Origin: Avichristensenella sp031550535
GTDB lineage: Bacteria; Bacillota; Clostridia; Christensenellales; Aristaeellaceae
Assembly (NCBI GenBank): GCA_031550535.1
Contig: JAVBOM010000003.1
Coordinates: 1-64,000 of the forward strand
Reading direction: 5' to 3'
DNA: 64,000 nucleotides
Below, piece by piece: positions 31,753-40,751 of the stretch. Numbering within the stretch: position 1 is the first letter of the stretch; every line of letters begins with the position of its first letter. The notes below the pieces were generated by a model. That model was not told the origin of the DNA. It searched no databases and worked only from the letters and a program-made list of their open reading frames with translations. The position numbers and the translations under genes were made by a program.

Positions 31753-34700
31753 ACTTCGCCGCGAGCTTCTTGTAGACGTCCAGGCGCTTCTTCGCTTCCT
31801 GCTCCGCGTCGGCGAACAGCGTCTCCGCCGCTTCCGGGAACTGCTTCAGCAGCGTCTGATACCGCACTTCGCTGCGGATGAAGTCCTGGTAGCTCTCCGT
31901 CGGGTCCTTGCTGTCGATGGTGAGCGGATTCTCCTCGTTCAGCGGGTTGTACCGGTACAGCGGCCAGTACCCGGCCTCCACGGCGCGCTTTTCTTCAAGC
32001 TGCGTCGCACTCATGTTGATGCCGTGGTTGATGCACGGCGAATACGCGATGATGAGCGACGGGCCCGGATACGCCTCCGCCTCGGTGACGGCCTTCATGA
32101 GCTGGTTCGGGTTGGCGCCCATCGCGACGGACGCGACGTACACATAGCCATACGCGATCGCCATCAGGCCTAGATCCTTCTTTCGGGTGCGCTTACCGGC
32201 GGCCGCGAACTTCGCGACGGAGCCGGTCGGCGTGGACTTGGACGCCTGACCACCTGTGTTGGAGTACACCTCGGTATCCAGCACCAGCAGGTTCACATCC
32301 TGGCCCTGCGCCAGCACGTGGTCCAGTCCGCCGTAGCCGATGTCGTACGCCCAGCCGTCGCCGCCGAAGGCCCAGACGGATTTCTTGGTGAACAGGTCGG
32401 CGTCCGCGTAAACTTCCTTGCAGAGCGCGTCGCAGTCGCAGCCGCAGTCCTTGCAGCCCTTCAGGCACTCGGTCAGCTTCTCGCCCGCCGCGCGGGAGGC
32501 TTCGGCGTTGTCCATGCCAGCGAGCCACGCGTCGCACGCGGCCACGCCCTCGTCCCACGCCTTCCAGGCGTCCTTTAGCTTCTCAACGTTATTCGCCAGG
32601 CGCTCGCGGCGCTGCAGCATCGCGAGCTGCATGCCGAAGCTGAACTCGGCGTTGTCCTCAAACAGGCTGTTCGCCCACGCGGGACCCTGGCCCTTGTCGT
32701 TGACGCTGTACGGGCAGGTCGGCGAGGAGCCGCCGTAGATCGAGGAACAGCCCGTCGCGTTGCCGATCAACATCCGGTCGCCAAAGAGCTGGCTGAGCAG
32801 CTTGATGTACGGCGTCTCGCCGCAGCCGGCGCACGCGCCGGAGAACTCAAACAGCGGGCGCAGGAACTGGCTGCCCTTGACGGTCGCCTTGTTGACCGCG
32901 AGCGCGCAATCCGGCAGCTTCGCGGCGTAGTTCCAGTTCGCCTCCTGGTCTTTGAGCTGCGTATCTAGCGGCTTCATAACGAGCGCCTTCTCGTTCTTCC
33001 TGCCCGGGCACACCTGCGCGCAGTTGCCGCAGCCGGTGCAATCCAGCGGGGAAACCTGCATCCGGTAGCCAAGACCCGCAAACTCCTTGCCGATGGCCGG
33101 GATCGTCTCAAACGCCGTGGGAGCCGCGTTCTTCTGCTCATCGTTGACCAGCGCGGGCCGGATGGCGGCGTGCGGGCAGACGAGCGAGCACTGGTTGCAC
33201 TGGATGCAGTTTTCGGAAACCCAGCAGGGCACGTTCACGGCGATGCCGCGCTTCTCAAACTGTGTGGTGGCCGTGGGCACGATGCCGGCCGGATCGAACG
33301 CGCTGACGGGCAGCGAATCGCCCTCCTGGCGCAGCACCGGCACAATGGTATCGTGGAAGTACTCGGTCGCGTCAACCTTGACGGGCACAGCGCCGGTGGT
33401 GGCGTTCGCCCAGGCGGCGGGCACCGGGATCTCCACGATATGCGTCGCGCCTGCGTCGATGGACGCGTAGTTCATCGCGACGACCTTATCGCCCTTGCGG
33501 CCGTAGCTCTTCTTAACGGCTTCCTTCATGTAGCGGTCCGCGTCGGCATACGGGATGACCTCGGTCAGCTTGAAGAACGCGGCCTGCATGACGGTGTTGA
33601 TGCGTCCGCCCATGCCGGTCTCGTTGGCCAGCTTGATGGCGTTGACGTTGTAGAAGCGGATCTTCTTGGCGGCGAGCTGGCGCTTCATCTCGGCGGGCAG
33701 CTCCTTCTCCATGTCCTCCGCGCTCCACTGGCTGTTGAGCAGGAACACGCCGCCCGGCTTCAGCGAGGTCAGCATGTCGTAGCGGGTGACATAGGACTGG
33801 TTGTGGCACGCTACAAAGTCCGCCATGTCGATCAGGTAGGTGGACTGGATCGCCTTCTTGCCAAAGCGCAGGTGGCTGACCGTGATGCCGCCGGACTTCT
33901 TGGAGTCGTAGGCGAAGTAGCCTTGCGCGTACAGATCGGTGTGGTCGCCGATGATCTTGATGGAGTTCTTGTTCGCGCCGACGGTGCCGTCGGAGCCGAG
34001 GCCGTAGAACTTGCAGGAGATCGTGCCCTCGGGCGCGGCGTTGACGAGTTCGCCCAGCTTCAGGGACGCGTTCGTCACGTCGTCCTCGATGCCTACGGTG
34101 AAGTGGTTCATCGGCTTATCCTGCTTCAGGTTATCATACACGGCCTTGACCATCGTCGGGTTGAATTCCTTGGAGCCCAGGCCGTAGCGGCCGCCAACCA
34201 CCTGGATATCGTGGTTGCCGCTCTCGCGCAGCGCGGCCTGCACGTCCGTGTACAGCGGCTCGCCCAGGGAGCCGGGCTCCTTCGTGCGGTCGAGCACAGC
34301 GATCTTCTTGCAGGTCTTGGGGATGGCGGCGAGGAACTTGTCCATCGCGAACGGACGGTACAGGCGGACCTTGATCAGGCCGACCTTTTCGCCCTGCTTG
34401 GCCAAAAGATTGATCGTCTCCTCGATCGCCTCGCAGCTCGACCCCATGGAGATGATGACGCGGTCCGCGTCCGGCGCGCCGACGTAATCAAACAGGTGAT
34501 ACGGGCGGCCGATGGCGGCGCTGACCTTGGCCATGACGGCTTCGACGATGCCGGGAACGGCCGCGTAGTACTTGTTGGCCGCTTCGCGGTTTTGGAAGTA
34601 TACGTCCGGGTTCTGCGCGGTGCCCCGCTGCTGCGGATGCTCCGGGTTCATCGCGCGGGCACGGAACGCCTGAATTTTGTCAAAATCGACCAGTTTGCGT

Positions 34701-35269
34701 ATTTCTTCATAATCGATACCGTTGATCTTCTGCACTTCGTGCGAGGTGCGGAAGCCATCGAAGAAGTGCACGAACGGCACGCTGGAATCGATCGCGGACA
34801 GATGGGCAATGAGCGCCATGTCCATGGCTTCCTGCACGCTGTTTGAGGACAGCATCGCAAAGCCGGTCTGGCGGCAGGCCATCACATCGCTGTGGTCGCC
34901 AAAGATCGACAGCGCGTGTGCGGCCAGGGCGCGCGCGCTGACGTGAAACACGCCGGGCAGCAGCTCGCCGGAAATTTTATACATGTTGGGGATCATCAGC
35001 AGCAGGCCCTGCGACGCCGTGTAGGTCGTCGTCATCGCGCCGGCGACGAGGGAACCGTGCACCGCGCCCGCCGCGCCCGCCTCGGACTGCATTTCCGACA
35101 CGCGAACGGTCTGTCCGTACAGGTTCAAACGGCCCTGCGCCGACCATTCGTCCACCGATTCCGCCATGTTCGAGGATGGCGTGATCGGGAAAATCGCCGC
35201 GACATCGCTAAACGCGTATGCGACGTGGCTGACGGCGGTATTGCCGTCAATCGTCATTTTTGTTGACAT
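31751..35269 (-). CDS. nifJ: Pyruvate:ferredoxin (flavodoxin) oxidoreductase, single chain
   Basis: 1172 aa, the normal length of the fused enzyme. Domain order is standard: PFOR I (residue 1 onward, with SNMAE), PFOR II, the gamma domain, then two [4Fe-4S] motifs (CIQCNQCSLVCP near 688 and CTGCGNCAQVCP near 742), the proximal-cluster cysteines and the thiamine-diphosphate domain (GDGWAYDIG near 970, VYSNTGGQ near 1000). It converts pyruvate and CoA to acetyl-CoA, CO2 and reduced ferredoxin, showing an anaerobic metabolism. AAGGAGGAG precedes the ATG. Monocistronic, with a consensus promoter and terminator. Confidence 0.98.
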   Translation of the reverse strand: MSTKMTIDGNTAVSHVAYAFSDVAAIFPITPSSNMAESVDEWSAQGRLNLYGQTVRVSEMQSEAGAAGAVHGSLVAGAMTTTYTASQGLLLMIPNMYKISGELLPGVFHVSARALAAHALSIFGDHSDVMACRQTGFAMLSSNSVQEAMDMALIAHLSAIDSSVPFVHFFDGFRTSHEVQKINGIDYEEIRKLVDFDKIQAFRARAMNPEHPQQRGTAQNPDVYFQNREAANKYYAAVPGIVEAVMAKVSAAIGRPYHLFDYVGAPDADRVIISMGSSCEAIEETINLLAKQGEKVGLIKVRLYRPFAMDKFLAAIPKTCKKIAVLDRTKEPGSLGEPLYTDVQAALRESGNHDIQVVGGRYGLGSKEFNPTMVKAVYDNLKQDKPMNHFTVGIEDDVTNASLKLGELVNAAPEGTISCKFYGLGSDGTVGANKNSIKIIGDHTDLYAQGYFAYDSKKSGGITVSHLRFGKKAIQSTYLIDMADFVACHNQSYVTRYDMLTSLKPGGVFLLNSQWSAEDMEKELPAEMKRQLAAKKIRFYNVNAIKLANETGMGGRINTVMQAAFFKLTEVIPYADADRYMKEAVKKSYGRKGDKVVAMNYASIDAGATHIVEIPVPAAWANATTGAVPVKVDATEYFHDTIVPVLRQEGDSLPVSAFDPAGIVPTATTQFEKRGIAVNVPCWVSENCIQCNQCSLVCPHAAIRPALVNDEQKNAAPTAFETIPAIGKEFAGLGYRMQVSPLDCTGCGNCAQVCPGRKNEKALVMKPLDTQLKDQEANWNYAAKLPDCALAVNKATVKGSQFLRPLFEFSGACAGCGETPYIKLLSQLFGDRMLIGNATGCSSIYGGSSPTCPYSVNDKGQGPAWANSLFEDNAEFSFGMQLAMLQRRERLANNVEKLKDAWKAWDEGVAACDAWLAGMDNAEASRAAGEKLTECLKGCKDCGCDCDALCKEVYADADLFTKKSVWAFGGDGWAYDIGYGGLDHVLAQGQDVNLLVLDTEVYSNTGGQASKSTPTGSVAKFAAAGKRTRKKDLGLMAIAYGYVYVASVAMGANPNQLMKAVTEAEAYPGPSLIIAYSPCINHGINMSATQLEEKRAVEAGYWPLYRYNPLNEENPLTIDSKDPTESYQDFIRSEVRYQTLLKQFPEAAETLFADAEQEAKKRLDVYKKLAAK

Positions 35270-35347
35270 GCTGCGTGTTCTCCTCCTTGTTTTCGCCCCC
35301 GCCCGGGAGGCTCACCTCTATTTAAATAAGTATACCCAAACATTTTG

Positions 35348-35376
35348 ATTATAGAGATTTAACGCCTCGTTGTCAA
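35348..35376 (-). promoter_or_regulatory. Consensus sigma-A promoter of nifJ
   Basis: Perfect -35 TTGACA (35371-35376), 17-nt spacer, perfect -10 TATAAT (35348-35353). Expected to be among the strongest promoters here. Confidence 0.92.
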
Positions 35377-35403
35377 CCTTGGCATACACGAAGGTTTCGA
35401 TAA

Positions 35404-35424
35404 TTTCCCGAAAATACGGGAATT
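35404..35424. promoter_or_regulatory. Inverted repeat upstream of the FAD/Rieske gene
   Basis: TTCCCG, about 7 nt, CGGGAA, between the divergent nifJ and oxidoreductase genes. Possible operator; the regulator is unknown. Confidence 0.35.
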
Positions 35425-35455
35425 CTACCGGAAAACGATTCAATGGGGTGTGCTT

Positions 35456-36748
35456 ATGGATTCATTATGGCGCTCCACCTGTCCGATGCCCGCGTTTCCG
35501 GCGCTGCACGGCGACCTGAGCACGGAAGTCGCGGTCGTCGGCGCGGGACTCGCGGGGATTTTGACAGCGTTTTTCCTCCAGCAAGCGGGCAAGGAAGTGC
35601 TCGTGTTGGAGGCGGACCGCGTGTGCGGAGGCGCGACGGAAGGCACCACAGCCAAGATCACCGCGCAGCACGGCCTGATCTATGATACTCTCATTCAGCG
35701 GTATGGCGAAGAAAAGGCCCGCCAGTACGCTTCCGCGCAGCAGCGGGCCATCGCGGTCTATGCGGACCTGGTGCGGGAAAAGTCAATTGCGTGCGATTTT
35801 GAACGAAAGCCCGCGTATCTATACAGCGTCGCGCCGTCGGGCACGCTGGCGCGTGAGTGCCGCGCCGCCGAGAGGCTCGGCCTGCCCGCGTCGCTGACCG
35901 GCGCGGGCAGGCTGCCCTTCCCCGCCGCGCAGGCGATGCGATTTGAGGACCAGGCCCAATTTCATCCGCTGCGCTTTGCCGCCGCCATCGCGCGGAATCT
36001 GCACATCCGGGAGCACGCGCGCGTGGTGAAGGTCGCGGGCGACCGCGTAATCACGGAAAGCGGCACGGTGCGCGCGAAGAAGATTGTCGTCTGCACGCAC
36101 TTCCCCATCCGGAACGCGCCGGGTTTTTATTTCGCCCGCATGCACCAGTCCAGAAGCTATGTGGTGGCGCTGGAAAACGCGCCGGATGTGGGCGGCATGT
36201 GGCTGGACGCGGCGGAGGGCGGGTACTCGCTGCGCAACGCGGGCGGATTGCTTCTTTTGGGCGGCGCGTCGCACCGGTGCGGCGAGCACCCGTATGCGTC
36301 GTCCTTTCGGACACTGAAGGACGCGGCGAAAGAATTTTACCCGGCCGCGCGGGAAGTGGCGCGATGGTCCGCGCAGGACTGCATGACCCCGGACAGCGTG
36401 CCGTTCATCGGCCGCTACGCGCGGAGCCTGCCGGATGTCTATGTCGCGACCGGCTTCAACAAATGGGGCATGACGGGCTCGATGGTGGCGGCGGAACTGC
36501 TTGCCGGCCAGATCACGAGCAAGAGCGAGTACCCATACGCCGGGGTGTTCTCGCCGCGCCGGTGGTCGGGCGTTGCGGGCAAGTACACCTTGCTTGGCAG
36601 CCCCAAGTGCCCGCACCTGGGCTGCGCGCTGGAATGGAACCCGGACACGCGCACGCTCGATTGCCCGTGTCACGGGTCGCGCTTCACGCGGAACGGCCGG
36701 GTTGTCAGCGGCCCGGCCGTTCGCGATGGGAAATGGAGGGAGCGGTAG
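35456..36748 (+). CDS. FAD-dependent oxidoreductase with C-terminal Rieske [2Fe-2S] domain
   Basis: 430 aa. The DAO-type FAD domain opens with VAVVGAGLAGI near residue 26 and includes VLEADRVCGGATEGTTAK. The last ~45 residues are a Rieske domain with CPHLGC and CPCHG, the Cys-His/Cys-His ligand pairs. Fusions of this kind are widespread in bacteria, but their substrate is not established. ATG 35456 is preceded by GGGGTG; GTG 35450 is possible. It is divergent from nifJ, so a low-potential redox role is plausible. The TAG stop overlaps a family A element. Confidence 0.88.
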   Translation: MDSLWRSTCPMPAFPALHGDLSTEVAVVGAGLAGILTAFFLQQAGKEVLVLEADRVCGGATEGTTAKITAQHGLIYDTLIQRYGEEKARQYASAQQRAIAVYADLVREKSIACDFERKPAYLYSVAPSGTLARECRAAERLGLPASLTGAGRLPFPAAQAMRFEDQAQFHPLRFAAAIARNLHIREHARVVKVAGDRVITESGTVRAKKIVVCTHFPIRNAPGFYFARMHQSRSYVVALENAPDVGGMWLDAAEGGYSLRNAGGLLLLGGASHRCGEHPYASSFRTLKDAAKEFYPAAREVARWSAQDCMTPDSVPFIGRYARSLPDVYVATGFNKWGMTGSMVAAELLAGQITSKSEYPYAGVFSPRRWSGVAGKYTLLGSPKCPHLGCALEWNPDTRTLDCPCHGSRFTRNGRVVSGPAVRDGKWRER

Positions 36749-36801
36749 GGATTTCTTGCGAAAGCCCCCGATAGCGCCCGATTTTTCAAATCAGCGCCGC
36801 C
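36748..36801 (+). repeat. Family A double-hairpin element, copy 12
   Basis: GGGATTTC-TTGC-GAAAGCCCC, then AGCGCC-GATTT-TTC-AAATC-GCGCC. It starts on the last base of the TAG stop codon of the FAD/Rieske gene. Confidence 0.9.
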
Positions 36802-36825
36802 GTCGTGGAAAGCGTAGAGCGGATT

Positions 36826-38115
36826 TCACTCAAACGCTAGCGTGACCGCCTCCTCCGGGTACGGGATGTTGTATTCGCCCGTCTCCGGATCATCCCGCGT
36901 GGGCACGATGGTGACTGCCCCTGGCATGCGCACCACCTTCGTCATCTCGTACCGATAGTTCCACACCCAGGCGCCGTCCGGCTGTTCCTCCGGCGCTTCC
37001 ATATCGGAACCGCCGCCGCCGTTGTGATACCAGTCGTTCTCCCCGTTCTCGTCCAGGAAGACGAAGCCCCAGTACGGCCCGAGCTTCTCCGTGTAATAGG
37101 CGCTGTACTTCTCCGCGGCCTCCTTGCTGGCGAAAACGCGCTCCAGGGTGAACGAGGCAGTGTTGGGCGTCAGATCGGCACGCGTCACCCGCAGGATGTA
37201 GTCGCCGTTGTCCTTTTCGATGGGTTGACTGCCTAACAATCCCGGCCGGGACTCCACGTTCGCCCGCACCGTGAAGGTCACGTCCACCGTGTCGATCAGG
37301 TCCATCACGCCCGCCGCGACGTACAGGTCCGCCCGGGTCATCCCCTCTTCATACGCATACTTGCTGCCCAATTCAATCACACCGTCCGGCGCGATGACCA
37401 CATTCCCCTCCTGCACGAGCCGCTCAATGTTGTCCGTGTACGCCTTGTAGTCCGCGTCTGTGCCATTCCCGCCCATCCCGCCGATTTTGACGACTTCACC
37501 GTTTGGCGTGAGCGCGGAGAAGCGCATCGTAACTTCACACGCGTCCGCTATGGAGGATTCATTGCCGGGCACGCCATGGACAACACCGTCCGTGCGCGCG
37601 TTCATACCGCTTTGAATCACTTCACCCGGCTGGAGGAACAGCTCGTCCGCCTGCCTATATCCGCCAGCGCCCGGGTAATCGCCGTTGACGAGGATATCAC
37701 ACAGCAGGTACGCCTGCTCCTGCGCTTTGCTCTCCGTCGTCCAGGTCATCACCAGCGAATATCCGTCAAAAATGGCGTCGATCATCTCGATCTTTAGCGC
37801 GTTCCCCTCGTATACCTGCCCCACCGGCTGCACGTATTGCAGCAGTTCCTCGTTGGTATGCGTCTTGCCCATGTCGTCCGTGTAGGTCAGGAACTCCCGG
37901 CTGCTCCACGTGACGGCGGCCAGCGCGGCTCCGCACAGCAGCGCGAGAATGACGGTGACGATGACGGCCGTGCGCATGGTGAAGCGGCGCGCCTTTTCTT
38001 TCACTTCCGGCTGGCGGAGCGCCTCGGCCAGCTTGTTTTCGGTCAATATGCTCATTTCGTATTTCTCCTCCTGTATGCGGCGGCGCACCAGCGCGTCAAA
38101 CTGTTTGTTCGTCAC
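36826..38115 (-). CDS. Membrane anti-sigma factor-like protein (DUF4179-type)
   Basis: About 429 aa. A cytoplasmic N-terminus (residues 1-45) precedes one membrane helix (TAVIVTVILALLCGAALAAV, about 48-67). A large extracytoplasmic part follows, with the SREFLTYTDDMGK stretch typical of DUF4179/RsiV-like proteins. Start GTG 38115 with GGGG 9 nt upstream, overlapping the sigma gene by 20 nt. Overlap and order indicate that it holds the sigma factor inactive until an outside signal arrives. The signal cannot be read from the sequence. Confidence 0.82.
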   Translation of the reverse strand: MTNKQFDALVRRRIQEEKYEMSILTENKLAEALRQPEVKEKARRFTMRTAVIVTVILALLCGAALAAVTWSSREFLTYTDDMGKTHTNEELLQYVQPVGQVYEGNALKIEMIDAIFDGYSLVMTWTTESKAQEQAYLLCDILVNGDYPGAGGYRQADELFLQPGEVIQSGMNARTDGVVHGVPGNESSIADACEVTMRFSALTPNGEVVKIGGMGGNGTDADYKAYTDNIERLVQEGNVVIAPDGVIELGSKYAYEEGMTRADLYVAAGVMDLIDTVDVTFTVRANVESRPGLLGSQPIEKDNGDYILRVTRADLTPNTASFTLERVFASKEAAEKYSAYYTEKLGPYWGFVFLDENGENDWYHNGGGGSDMEAPEEQPDGAWVWNYRYEMTKVVRMPGAVTIVPTRDDPETGEYNIPYPEEAVTLAFE

Positions 38116-38647
38116 CGTGCACCACCCCCTCTGCAATCAGCGATTCTTTGAGTTGTGTTCGCCCACGCGAAAGGCGGACCAGCACCGTGCCCAGCGGCAT
38201 GCCCAGGATGCCCGCGATCTCCCGCGCCTTAAACCCCTCGTAGTAGTGCAGGATCAGAATGCTGCGATACGGCTCCGGAAGCGTCAGGATCGCGTCCCAG
38301 ACGGTCGTTTCCGGGGTCATGAGGATTGGCCGGTCGAATGCGGCCGGGTCGCCTTCGGGCGATTCCCGCCGGCGCTTGCGCAGGATGTCATAGCAGCCGC
38401 GCACTAGAATGCGCATCAGCCACGCGGTATACTTGTCCGGGTCGGAAAGCTGTGCCGCGCGCTGGCAGGCGGTCAGCATCGCGGTGGAAACCGCGTCCTC
38501 CGCGTCGGCGGACTGGCGCAGAATGCTTAGCGCGACGCGCATCAGGTTCACGCGCAGGGCCCAAGCGCGTGCGGCCGCCTCGTTCGCATCCAACGTGTGA
38601 TCACCATCCTCGTTTGTTTGGCTTTGTTGCCGTTTGTCTATAGACAC
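38096..38647 (-). CDS. ECF RNA polymerase sigma factor
   Basis: 183 aa at most. Region 2 includes ADAEDAVSTAMLTA near residue 47 and DKYTAWLMRI near 70; region 4 has LPEPYRSILILHYYEGFKAREIA near 123 and a helix-turn-helix (GMPLGTVLVRLSRGR). Start assigned to GTG 38647 but its ribosome site is weak, and a TTG 18 codons in is possible. It overlaps the anti-sigma gene. ECF factors usually drive their own operon; no matching second promoter was recognised in the window. Confidence 0.88.
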   Translation of the reverse strand: MSIDKRQQSQTNEDGDHTLDANEAAARAWALRVNLMRVALSILRQSADAEDAVSTAMLTACQRAAQLSDPDKYTAWLMRILVRGCYDILRKRRRESPEGDPAAFDRPILMTPETTVWDAILTLPEPYRSILILHYYEGFKAREIAGILGMPLGTVLVRLSRGRTQLKESLIAEGVVHGDEQTV

Positions 38648-38712
38648 CTGATAGACGCGCGGGAGTTGCCAATTATTACAAGGGGAGGAAAAAGTTTGCG
38701 CGGTTGCGAAAA

Positions 38713-38742
38713 GGCGCGCGGTTTGTTGCCGCGCGCCTTGAT
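38713..38742 (-). terminator. Terminator of the glycerol-3-phosphate oxidation operon
   Basis: On the minus strand AAGGCGCGCGG, a 7-nt loop, CCGCGCGCCTTTTC: an 11-bp stem and T run, 111 nt after the last stop codon. Confidence 0.85.
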
Positions 38743-38775
38743 GATAATTCTTGATTCATTTTCGCCGAGAGGCGA

Positions 38776-38852
38776 TGAAGGGAGTCCAGAGGGTCGAAGA
38801 CCCTTTGGTCAGGGTTTGGGGCGGCTAGCCCCAACGTACCTCAGCGCTTTCC
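38776..38852 (-). repeat. Hairpin pair of repeat-like appearance (family C)
   Basis: AGGGTC-gaa-GACCCT (about 38789-38804) and TTGGGGC-ggct-AGCCCCAA (about 38815-38834) lie between the last operon stop and the terminator. I recall similar GGGAGTCCAGAGGG-type stretches in other Clostridia, but there is one copy here. Confidence 0.45.
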
Positions 38853-39128
38853 CTACTCCTCCTCCACCGCCACCAGCTCCGCGTCCGGGTTATTCTCCAT
38901 GTACCGGATGACCGCCTCCAGCATCTCCCGCGCGTGGCCCGGGTTCCCCGACACCACGGCCACGCCGAGCGTCAGCCGCTGGTGAACATCCTGCGTGGCG
39001 ACCTCGGCGACGGACGCGTTGAATTTTTGCCGCGCGCGGTCGATGAGGCTGCGCGCCACCTGCCGCTTGTCTTTGAGCGACCGCGCGGAGGGAATGCTGA
39101 ACGTGAGCATCGCGGACAGCGTGGTCAT
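38853..39128 (-). CDS. DUF503 / YlxP-like protein
   Basis: 91 aa, full length. Contains SIPSARSLKDKRQVARSL near residue 11 and the QRLTLGVAVVSG strand near 50, both characteristic of DUF503. Family function unknown (B. subtilis YlxP lies near ribosome-maturation genes). AAGGGG precedes the ATG and the gene starts 4 nt after DUF1667, so it is the last gene of the glycerol-3-phosphate operon, an unusual location for it. Confidence 0.88.
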   Translation of the reverse strand: MTTLSAMLTFSIPSARSLKDKRQVARSLIDRARQKFNASVAEVATQDVHQRLTLGVAVVSGNPGHAREMLEAVIRYMENNPDAELVAVEEE

Positions 39129-39132
39129 GGCG

Positions 39133-39501
39133 TCACCCCTTGGCGCAGGCCGCCGTCGCGACCAGGTCCACGCCCGTGCCCGCGATGTTTGGCACGACGA
39201 CCTGCCCGATGACGACGGGCGCGCTGGGCTTCGCCGCGCGGATCACGTCCAGCACGGCCGGGATCGTGTCCTTGGGCACGGTGTCCTTGGTCTTGACGGA
39301 GCACAGCGGATTCGCCCCGCCCGCCACGCGGACGGACGACGTGACCGTGCGCATGGGCCGGGTGAATTCCTGCTCGCCATAGGTCACGCCGCGCTTGCAG
39401 CCAAAGTTTTCCACCGTCACCGCGCCGGAATCGTCCTTTTTCACGAGCAGCCGGCACCCCATCGGGCACGCGATGCAGGTCATTTCACGCGCTTCGCTCA
39501 T
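39133..39501 (-). CDS. DUF1667 protein (partner of glycerol-3-phosphate dehydrogenase)
   Basis: 122 aa. N-terminal CIACPMGC (residues 9-16) and C at FGCKRG near 34 make a four-Cys set likely to bind an iron-sulfur cluster; NPLCSVKT follows near 65. DUF1667 normally sits beside the GlpA-like and NAD/FAD proteins, as here, and probably transfers electrons for them. Start overlaps the previous stop (ATGA). Confidence 0.9.
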   Translation of the reverse strand: MSEAREMTCIACPMGCRLLVKKDDSGAVTVENFGCKRGVTYGEQEFTRPMRTVTSSVRVAGGANPLCSVKTKDTVPKDTIPAVLDVIRAAKPSAPVVIGQVVVPNIAGTGVDLVATAACAKG

Positions 39502-40751
39502 TGTACAACCTCCTCCACGCGCACGTGTACGTCGTCCGTCAGTCCCGTCACGTCCACGGTCACTTTCTCCATTTCGCCAGGGGTCATGATCTGCTTTTTC
39601 CGGTCGACGAGCGTTTTGCCGCCGCTGGTCACGGTGAGGCGCGCGGGTTTATACGCGTTCCCGACGCGGAAATACAGGTCGAGCTTGCCGCTCGCGCCCC
39701 CCGACAGCACCTGCGGCACAGCGTAGCGCACGCCGCCCTCCGGCACCACGCGCCGCGCCGGTGCGCTCACCTCGCCGCCGAGCGCGAACGCTGCCGCGCT
39801 CTTGCCCGCGATCTCCGCCTCGTAGCTGACGTTATCGACCAGATCATGCACGTGCAACACATTGCCGCACGCGTACACGCCGGGCAGGCTCGTCTGGCGC
39901 GTCTCATCCACCACCGCGCCGCCGGTGATATCGTCCATCCGGACGCCCGCCTGACGGGTCAGCTCATTCTCCGGCAACAGACCGACGGACAGCATCAGCG
40001 TATCGCACGCGATATCCTGTTCCGTGCCGGGGATCGGCATCCTGGTGGCGGGGTTGACCTCGGCCACGGTGACGCCGGTCAGGCGCTCGCGCCCGTGGAT
40101 TTTCACTACCGTGTGGTTGAATTTGAGCGGGATGCCATTGTCCTCCAGGCACTGGACAATGTTGCGGTTCAGGCCGCTGGAATACGGCATCAGTTCCGCG
40201 ACCAGCTTCACCTTCGCGCCCTCCCAGGTCATCCGGCGCGCCATGATGAGGCCGATGTCTCCGGAACCCAGAATCACGACCTCGTTGCCGGGCATAAAGC
40301 CCTCCATGTTGACGAGCCGCTGCGCGCAGCCCGCCGTGTACACGCCCGCCGGGCGGCTGCCCGGGATGTTCAGCGCGCCGCGCGTGCGCTCCCGGCAGCC
40401 CATCGCCAGCACGATCGCGCCCGCCTGGATCTCGATCAGCCCTTCCGCCGCGCTGACGGCCAGAATGCGGCGATCCGCCGTGAATTCCAGCACCATCGTA
40501 TCACAGAGGATCTCAATGCCCTCCGTCTCGCGCACCTTTTGCAGAAACCGCGCGGCGTACTCCGGCCCGGTCAGTTCTTCCTTGAAATAATGCAGGCCGA
40601 ACCCGTTATGGATGCACTGCTGCAGGATACCGCCCGCCTCGCGGTCGCGTTCCAATACCAGCACGCGCGCGCCCGCCTCCCGCGCGGTCAGCGCCGCGGC
40701 AAGCCCGGCCGGGCCGCCGCCCAGAATGGCCACGTCTACCTTGCGCACCAT
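39498..40751 (-). CDS. FAD/NAD(P)-dependent oxidoreductase of the glycerol-3-phosphate system
   Basis: 417 aa. N-terminal FAD site VAILGGGPAGLAA, then CIHNGFGLHYF near 46, the second dinucleotide site VVILGSGDIGL near 156 and VYACGNVLHVHD near 302. Pyridine-nucleotide-disulfide oxidoreductase fold without a redox-active CxxxxC. Its place between the GlpA-like dehydrogenase and DUF1667 is conserved in Firmicutes; it probably links G3P oxidation to NAD(P). GGAGGTG precedes the ATG, which follows the upstream stop directly. Confidence 0.9.
   Translation of the reverse strand: MVRKVDVAILGGGPAGLAAALTAREAGARVLVLERDREAGGILQQCIHNGFGLHYFKEELTGPEYAARFLQKVRETEGIEILCDTMVLEFTADRRILAVSAAEGLIEIQAGAIVLAMGCRERTRGALNIPGSRPAGVYTAGCAQRLVNMEGFMPGNEVVILGSGDIGLIMARRMTWEGAKVKLVAELMPYSSGLNRNIVQCLEDNGIPLKFNHTVVKIHGRERLTGVTVAEVNPATRMPIPGTEQDIACDTLMLSVGLLPENELTRQAGVRMDDITGGAVVDETRQTSLPGVYACGNVLHVHDLVDNVSYEAEIAGKSAAAFALGGEVSAPARRVVPEGGVRYAVPQVLSGGASGKLDLYFRVGNAYKPARLTVTSGGKTLVDRKKQIMTPGEMEKVTVDVTGLTDDVHVRVEEVVQ

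Noticed and set aside
32193..34846. Long open frames on both strands inside nifJ
   Set aside because: Shadow frames created by the GC-rich third positions of a clearly coding gene.
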